Positions 20,599 through 26,511 of a stretch of DNA of 26,511 nt are shown here, one piece after another (the stretch's first letter is position 1; each line of letters opens with the position of its first letter). Where the stretch lies: assembly GCF_000330505.1 (NCBI RefSeq), contig NW_004191811.1, forward strand, positions 49,722 through 76,232, written 5' to 3'. Made by a program: the position numbers and the translations under genes. The notes beneath the pieces were generated by a model. It was given only the letters and a program-made list of their open reading frames with translations. It searched no databases and was not told the origin of the DNA. Source of the stretch: Entamoeba invadens IP1. Lineage: Eukaryota; Evosea; Mastigamoebida; Endamoebidae.

Positions 20599-21183
20599 AT
20601 GTCTCTTCCAATAAAAGTTCTTTTGATAAATGGCAGTCCCCGTGAACATGGGAACACCTCCCATATGTTATCATGGCTTATTACATCATTAGAGCAACAA
20701 GGAATAACCACCGATTACTTCCAAATAGGAGGCAAGTCCATCAAGTCATGTCGTTCGTGTTGGCGATGTCAGAAAGACGGGAAGTGTTGGCAGGAAGATC
20801 CCGTGATCGACGAGTTATGTTCCAAAATAGTAGCGGCCGATGGCGTCATAATAGGAAGTCCGACATATTATGCGGACGTCCCAATGGAAGTGAAAGGCAT
20901 GCTCGACCGATGCGGTTTAATAATTGGAAAACACTTAAAAAGAAAAGCGGGAGCTGCTGTTGTGGTTGCAAGACGAGGAGGAGCCATACACGTCTATGAT
21001 ACTATCAATCATTGGTTTGGGATGAACAACATGTACATCGTCGGGTCGTCATATTGGAACGATGGGTATAACCCACAAGAGAAGAGAATCGATGGAGTCG
21101 AAGAAGATGAAGAGGCAAAGGAAACTATGAAAAATTTGGCCGAGAATATGGCGTTTTTGTTGAAATCTATTAAAAAAGAGTAA
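20599..21183 (+). CDS. Iron-sulfur flavoprotein (NADPH-dependent FMN reductase family)
   Basis: 194 residues, full length for the family. Flavodoxin-like fold: a beta strand then NGSPREHGNTS (residues 11-21), the FMN-phosphate loop; GSPTYYADVP (86-95), the second flavin loop; a Lys/Glu-rich C-terminal helix. Cys51, Cys54, Cys57 and Cys63 (CX2CX2CX5C) form the compact cysteine motif that binds a 4Fe-4S cluster in archaeal and bacterial iron-sulfur flavoproteins. Those proteins move electrons to O2, H2O2 or nitro compounds, so a cytosolic redox or oxidant-defence role is likely. Entamoeba species carry such genes, thought to come from anaerobic prokaryotes by lateral transfer. G+C content is well above the flanks. 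Start: the first ATG after the GAAC-type promoter, directly followed by the fold's first strand. It converges on the DUF1963 gene 1.2 kb away. Confidence 0.93.
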   Translation: MSLPIKVLLINGSPREHGNTSHMLSWLITSLEQQGITTDYFQIGGKSIKSCRSCWRCQKDGKCWQEDPVIDELCSKIVAADGVIIGSPTYYADVPMEVKGMLDRCGLIIGKHLKRKAGAAVVVARRGGAIHVYDTINHWFGMNNMYIVGSSYWNDGYNPQEKRIDGVEEDEEAKETMKNLAENMAFLLKSIKKE

Positions 21184-22377
21184 TTCGTTCATTTCTTTTT
21201 TATTTTCTGATAATGATAAATCGGAAACGGAAAAACATTAGAACTGATTTTGTTATGAAAAACAGTCAACTCAAATCAATAAATACCAAACAGTACGGAA
21301 TATTAAAAGTATTAAAATCCACCAACAAACTGTTTGTTTGCGTACTGGTTTTTGCTTATTTACCAAGTTTTACCTTTTCGTATTGTGCGTGGCTTTAAGG
21401 AAATTGGACGGCCAAAAAACCTAAAATTGTAGCAGAGTATGGACTTACTTTTAAAATAATTGCAGCAAACACTTTATTTTGATTGCAAATGTCGATAAGA
21501 GTTAACTTATATACAGTCAATTATCGATAAGAGGGCTATTCGAGATAATAATATATTCGATAAGAGACCAAAAAATAAAAGGGAGGTCTCTTATCGAATA
21601 TTAAAAAAATCAAAAAACAACAACTTTTATTTTTTTGCTATTTTTTAATTATTTCCAGTCCAAAACCTTAAAATGGTAATACATAAACCAAATTGTCATT
21701 TAGTTGAAAAATAATTAAAATAATTTTAAAAATTATTTTAAAAACAAATGATTTTTTCATCTAAAACCGAAATAATGTTAATCAACGTGTCGTTTGAGCG
21801 TGTTGAATTATGACAAAACAACGCATGTTTATTTTAAAACCAAGAGTTGTCATATTGCTCAACATATGTTCGTTCTAATGCTGTTTATGTTGTTATTAGT
21901 TTTTGATTCTATAACGGACGTTTTATGTTTTAATAAACACCAATAAAATAAAGCATTTGTTTTTCATATTACGAATTATAAAAGTTTTATAATTAATGGC
22001 AAAAATATTTTTTGGGTGAAAATATAAGTTGGGTTTATGTTGAGACAAAAAACAAAATGTGGTATTTTTTGTTAATTATTCAAGTTTTTATTATTTGACC
22101 TTATATTCTTTTGAAATGTAAACAGTAAACAAACCAATCGCGCAAACAATAATTAATAAGTAATCCTTTTTTTCAATTTTTACAAATGTTCAAATTAAAA
22201 CATTAGTGGTATTGGAATTATCACCAACAAACCATTTTTTTCAAAAAATGTTTTATAAAGAAAAAAAAAGAATAATTAGGTCAAATTATTAATAAAATTA
22301 CAACCAACTTATCAATTTCATTATTATAAAAATAATATTAAAACAATTGAATTAATAGATCACTTAATTGAAAACAA
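21184..22377. other. Convergent intergenic region, transposon relics only
   Basis: It lies between the 3' ends of two convergent genes. A 61-codon frame at 21213-21398 is not recognisable as a protein. The only structured part is the pogo-like repeat block at 21489-21601; the rest is AT-rich. Confidence 0.5.
21489..21601. repeat. Pogo-like terminal repeat block with 17-bp hairpin
   Basis: CGATAAGAG occurs at about 21493, 21525 and 21558, and inverted at 21588. The arms 21553-21569 (ATATTCGATAAGAGACC) and 21585-21601 are perfect complements around a 15-base loop. TACAGTCAATTATCGATAAG at 21512 has the look of a TA-flanked pogo/Tigger left end. No transposase or opposite end is nearby; probably a truncated or miniature element. 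Confidence 0.5.
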
Positions 22378-23187
22378 TTAACAGCAATCATAATTATAGA
22401 GCACATCATCAAAATTTTTATTTTTCAAATTTTCCTTTGAAATAAAGAAATTGCCGACCCCACAATCTCCCCACATTATCTGTTTGTCATCCACTGTAGT
22501 TGTCTCAATTTGCAATAACATAACTCCATACGTGTCGTCTTTTCTTGGGTCTGTTTGTGCGAAGCTTGGATACCCACCCAACGAACACATCTGTGGTCTC
22601 AGTCTTCTGTCGCTCAAAATAGCATCGCGCAGTTGTTCTTTATCGACTTCATATTTGACTGCCATTCGCTCGAAAATTTGGTCTGCTTTGTACCACCCGA
22701 AACTGCAACCTTCCTTCATATCCCCAGTGATTGCAAAGACTGCATCGAAGGGAAAGTTGTCGATTAATATATTATGGTCGTCATCGTAATTCTGTGCAAT
22801 TTCTTTGGGGAGTTCGTTTTGGTGTTTCTCGTCCATATCGACTTTTTCATAATAAACAACTTTGTGTAATTTTTGGTCGAACTCTCCGTCGTCGTTGAAA
22901 AGGCCAAGTGTGCGGTTTGGAAACAAGAAAAATTGCAAAAGTCCACTTCTCGGGAAATTTTCAAGTGCCGGCATTTCTGAGAAGTTTATTTGTGCAAGAA
23001 GATACATGTATTCACCCGAGGGAGTCTGGGGGTATACAGAGCCTTTGGGAAAATACGGAAGACCACCAATTTTACTGGAATAAAACGGCGCGTCTTGTGC
23101 TTCGAGTTTTAAGTCGATGTATGGCTGCTTGTATATGGAAATTAACTCAGAAACTATTTTATTCATAACATTTGTGGGAATTGGCAT
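22378..23187 (-). CDS. DUF1963 / YwqG-like protein
   Basis: 269 residues, ATG at 23187 to TAA at 22378. It shows the conserved DUF1963 (YwqG) blocks in order: SKIGGLPYFP (residues 38-47), YLLAQINFSEMP (62-73), SGLLQFFLFP (81-90), an acidic middle, CSFGW (161-165), SLGGYPSFAQTDPR (202-215), MLLQIET (223-229) and IMWGDCGVGNFFI (237-249). The biochemical function of the family is not established; most members are bacterial, so lateral transfer into the amoeba is a reasonable inference. No signal peptide or membrane segment, so cytosolic. It ends in two Cys. GAAC lies 2 to 5 bases upstream of the ATG on the minus strand with an A/T-rich TATA-like stretch before it, fitting an Entamoeba promoter with a very short leader. 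Confidence 0.92.
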   Translation of the reverse strand: MPIPTNVMNKIVSELISIYKQPYIDLKLEAQDAPFYSSKIGGLPYFPKGSVYPQTPSGEYMYLLAQINFSEMPALENFPRSGLLQFFLFPNRTLGLFNDDGEFDQKLHKVVYYEKVDMDEKHQNELPKEIAQNYDDDHNILIDNFPFDAVFAITGDMKEGCSFGWYKADQIFERMAVKYEVDKEQLRDAILSDRRLRPQMCSLGGYPSFAQTDPRKDDTYGVMLLQIETTTVDDKQIMWGDCGVGNFFISKENLKNKNFDDVLYNYDCC

Positions 23188-25399
23188 CGTTCGATATAAA
23201 AAATTAGATTTGAAAAGTCGGAATTTGAAATATATTGATTGGTTATATATTTGGTTTTATTCCTCTAAGAATATCAAAGAAAATAATTTCATTTTTAACA
23301 TAAAATCACTGTGAAAAATATTTAAATTATAGTATCAGTTTATTAATATTCTGCTATTTAAGGTGACCTTCGAGATAGTCACGACCAAAATAATGTTAAG
23401 ATCTTTTGGGCCTAATTAATTATTTTTTTGTATATCGGCATTTTACTTTCCTCTTTACCAAATAACAACAAAAAAATATTTTTTAAAAAACTCCACAATT
23501 TTTTTGAATTTACTCATTGTTGAATTGATTATATATAATCATCGTTAACCTTAACAGATTGTGTTATCAATTTTCACATAAAAAAATATCAACACAATTA
23601 AAAGTTCAAATAAACAAAAACAAATATACAACAGTGTTGATACAAAGGTTATTCTCAAATTAAATTTCCACTTAAATAATAGTTGTTTATTACATTGATT
23701 TTTTTGATTGTAAATAATAACTTTTGTGCAATGAAGATGATATAGATTAAAACAAAAATAAACGATTATCATCAATTGCATTGTGTAACTACCTCGATGT
23801 ACACAATTTTCCTTCAACAACCTTTTGTTGATAATTACATATAAGAGAGTTGTTATATCAAATTATTCTTTCTTAACAACTGTTTTCTTATTCTTCATAT
23901 AAAACACATAATTAAACAAATGTTTTTTTGGTAACACTACAACATTTATTATTATAAAAATAGAAACATGTATTGATTATTAATTTCAATAATGTAATAA
24001 CAACAAATGATGGATTGGGTTTTACTGTTAATCACAACATTTTCATTTTTATACAATGTCAAAAATAAAACGTGATAAATTTTTAGTGTGTAAACATGTA
24101 ACATCTGAACCGAACTTAAAATAATTACACCAAAATTACTAGAATAGCACAGTTCAAAACATTTTTGCTTTTAACTTGTTGCTCTTTTATATATATACAT
24201 AAGATATAAAAAATAAATATTTCATCATCAAGGAGTAAAAGCAGAAATAAATAAATTATAAAATTTATCCCAGTTCTTTGTTGTGGTGCATTAATTTAGT
24301 CTTCTCAACAAAAATAAATACACTTTCATGATTATTTCAAAAATTAATTACATACATATTTATTTATTATAACAGTTATTTCTTTAGATCATACATAAAA
24401 GTGCATTAAAACATAAATGTTTGTCTTTTTGGATTTATAATACGATGCACATATAATCTTAGTAATACACAAACATTTAATTTCAAATCAATTATTTTCA
24501 AATTAAATAATAATATAGATTAATTATTTTAATTAAATCTTTATTAATTTTATAAATGTTAATACATATTAACATTTATAATTTGTTCATATGAATATTT
24601 GATTATTTATCATAAACAAATTTCATCTGGTTGTTGGTTATTTTGACCACTAAATATATATAATTTGTTTTATTACATGTACATATGGGTGTGAACAACA
24701 AGTCGTTAAAAATAACCATTCACATTCTTTTTATACTATAATAATTTTGTATTTGTTTAGTTTGAAATTAAATGTTTACACACTCAAAAATTTTACATGT
24801 TAAATAATTATTTCCGTTTTTACAATGAACATGTTAAGTATGGTAGTGAATCATTTTATATTTATAATCATAATCAAATCATTAAAAGTAACTGTATAAT
24901 CGTGTTATTATTTCACTATTCAATAAAAGTTGTGATGTCATTTTTATAATTGTGTTATTTATGTGTGTATTTAGACAAAATATATTAAAAATATAAAATA
25001 TATTAAATAACATTATTTACATGTCATTATCGAAAGTGAGTTATTGGAAAATAATAGTTTTTAATGTAGTTACACAAATAAAATGGCCACACATATTTAA
25101 ATATAAAGAATATATTCAATTAGTAAAAAATATGTCAAAAACAATTATTATCTTTGGTTTATGTTTTCATCAAAAATCTGATTTAAACATGATTGTGAAT
25201 TATTTATTTATCATTCCATGACTTGTCATATTGGTAACTATGTATGTGAATATCAAAAAACTACATTTTTAATAAAATACAATTGTTTGAATATGAATGT
25301 TTTAAAAGAAATATAATTATTTTTTGTTTACCAAATAATTTTTTTAATCACTTTTTTTATAAAAAATAATTAATTAATTATTTTTTGTATTTATAATTA
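23188..25399. other. AT-rich intergenic DNA
   Basis: 2.2 kb with no recognisable gene; small frames at 23551-23820 (minus) and 25021-25221 (plus) are compositional. It contains a 32-bp palindrome at 24550-24581. Confidence 0.55.
24550..24581. repeat. 32-bp A/T-rich palindrome
   Basis: Two perfect 15-base arms (TTATAAATGTTAATA and its complement) around a CA centre. It could be a foldback or a dimeric protein site; the low sequence complexity makes chance more likely than for the GC-rich palindromes. Confidence 0.6.
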
Positions 25400-25407
25400 T
25401 TTGACAC

Positions 25408-25515
25408 CAAAGGTTTCCAAAATAATTATTGCCGAAAATGTGGTATTATAAAATTACGAATTTATAGAGAAAATGAACATTTTGGTAATTAGGATTGTGA
25501 TTTTGGAAACCTCTG
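25408..25515. mobile_element. 108-bp hAT-like MITE with 8-bp target duplication
   Basis: The ends CAAAGGTTTCCAAAAT (25408-25423) and, inverted, CAGAGGTTTCCAAAAT (25500-25515) differ at one of 16 bases. TTTGACAC is duplicated exactly outside (25400-25407 and 25516-25523). An 8-bp duplication and ends beginning CA(G/A)AGG fit the hAT superfamily. No coding capacity; it must be moved by a transposase encoded elsewhere. Confidence 0.85.
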
Positions 25516-25523
25516 TTTGACAC

Positions 25524-26399
25524 GCATTTCAAATTTTTTTTACCAGTTCTTAATTATTTTTTTTGTCAAAAGTAAAAAGTAGAAATAAAATATAATAAAA
25601 TATTATCAATTTTATGTTAAAAGTATTTTCAGTTCAAAAATGTGATATGTATAAAATTTGCAAATAAATTGTTTATACTAATTATGTAATATTCAAATAA
25701 ATTTGTGTTTCAAATTTAATAATGTCATCAAAATGTTTATAAAACACAACCACATTAATAGATTATGGTGAACTTATGATAATTTATAAACGAATATTGG
25801 ATTATCATTGTTTTGTAATCCATATATTTGTATTTATGCTAAAATTTAAATACATTGAATTGAATAATTAATTTATCAAATTTTGTTTCTAAGTGCTTCA
25901 TATATTTCAAATTTGTAATAAATTATATACAGTTTAATAAAATTTACTTAAAATTTACTGTAACTTTAAAAACGACAAAGTTAAACACACTTTTATTGAT
26001 TTGTATTTTTGTAGAATTGAAAAGGTAACAGTTAGAACTACAACTTGAAATAAAAACAACCAATTAAAACAATAGAAAAAAGTTGTTTTTGAAAAATTCA
26101 ACATGGTTAAAAAAGTTTAACATAAGGTTTATTAACAATTAAATTTCTTGAATATTCCAATTGGGTTTGTAATGAATTTTTCTATTTTGGTATGAACCTA
26201 ATCTTTTTAATCAAAAAATTGGGGTACAATATTTTAAAGATGCAACATCTTATGTTAAAAATTCGGGATTAAAAATTTAACATAAGAAAAATTCAAATTC
26301 AAGAAAGCAACCAATTGAAGTGTTTTAAAAGATACAAAAATAAAACAAGTTTATAGAATTATTCAAATTTAAAGGCTCAATATCTTAACATTCAATCCA
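25524..26399. other. AT-rich intergenic DNA with a small repeat cluster
   Basis: No gene. TTTAACATAAG occurs at 26116-26126, inverted at 26249-26259 and again at 26276-26286; the last two form an 11-bp hairpin. It lies 110-290 bp upstream of the probable gene start at 26400, so a regulatory role is possible but unproved. Confidence 0.45.
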
Positions 26400-26511
26400 A
26401 TGAGTCGATTGAGTGTATCAAGTACGTTCCACCAAGACCTGAAAGAAAAAAACGTCAAATTGAAACGAATATCAACAGATTCGAAGTACTACTACATCCA
26501 CTCTTGTATCA
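26400..26511 (+). CDS. Start of an unidentified gene, cut by the window edge
   Basis: From ATG 26400 an open frame runs 37 codons to the edge, beginning MSRLSVSSTFHQDLKEKNVK. The base composition rises sharply in G+C at about 26395, as it does at the other genes here. A second frame is also open over this stretch (containing VPPRPERKKRQIE) but lacks an ATG after an upstream TAG. The fragment is too short to identify. Confidence 0.5.
   Translation, partial: MSRLSVSSTFHQDLKEKNVKLKRISTDSKYYYIHSCI

Noticed and set aside
21213..21398. 61-codon frame downstream of the flavoprotein gene
   Set aside because: No family resemblance, and the base composition falls back to intergenic levels.
1..26511. 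CRISPR array, rRNA, tRNA array
   Set aside because: No regularly spaced repeats with unique spacers and no recognisable rRNA or tRNA sequence were seen.

Overview
The window looks like an Entamoeba chromosome segment, most probably E. invadens or a close relative. The non-coding DNA is very AT-rich and the genes are intronless and clearly richer in G+C. There is a CXXC-rich surface-type protein of the kind Entamoeba makes in quantity, two bacterial-type genes (an iron-sulfur flavoprotein and a DUF1963 protein), and several DNA-transposon families side by side. The species is inferred from gene content and composition; no rRNA or other marker is present.

Layout. (1) 1-2186, minus strand: 5' part of a long secreted or membrane cysteine-repeat protein that runs off the left edge. 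(2) 2187-8266: AT-rich DNA without convincing genes. It holds a compact GC-rich foldback (2706-2811), a decayed inverted repeat (5081-6429) with another GC-rich foldback inside, a GC-rich nested hairpin (6542-6972), and an 834-bp terminal-inverted-repeat (TIR) element with a 7-bp flanking duplication (7156-7989). (3) 8269-15645: a 7.4-kb unit bounded by two 507-bp inverted arms with no difference found on reading, with TA on both outer sides. It contains a broken pogo/Tigger-like (DDE_1) transposase, a 100-N assembly gap, a broken IS630/Tc1-like (DDE_3) transposase and, directly after it, a Ulp1-like (C48) cysteine-protease domain. (4) 16979-20059: a complete-looking 3.08-kb PIF/Harbinger-like element with TTA target duplication, an intact 824-residue protein and palindromic ends. 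(5) 20060-26511: a short MITE, the iron-sulfur flavoprotein gene (plus) and the DUF1963 gene (minus) converging tail to tail, pogo-like repeat relics, a 108-bp hAT-like MITE with 8-bp duplication, and the likely start of another gene at the right edge.

The host genes are ordinary Entamoeba cargo: one surface protein and two small enzymes or enzyme-like proteins probably gained from bacteria. Most of the window is transposon-derived. The most unusual object is the 7.4-kb unit that pairs a DD(33)E transposase with a SUMO/Ulp1-type protease between long matching arms. Its arms look recent, but its transposase frame is interrupted by two in-frame TGA codons and two frame changes, which raises questions about decay, assembly error or recoding.
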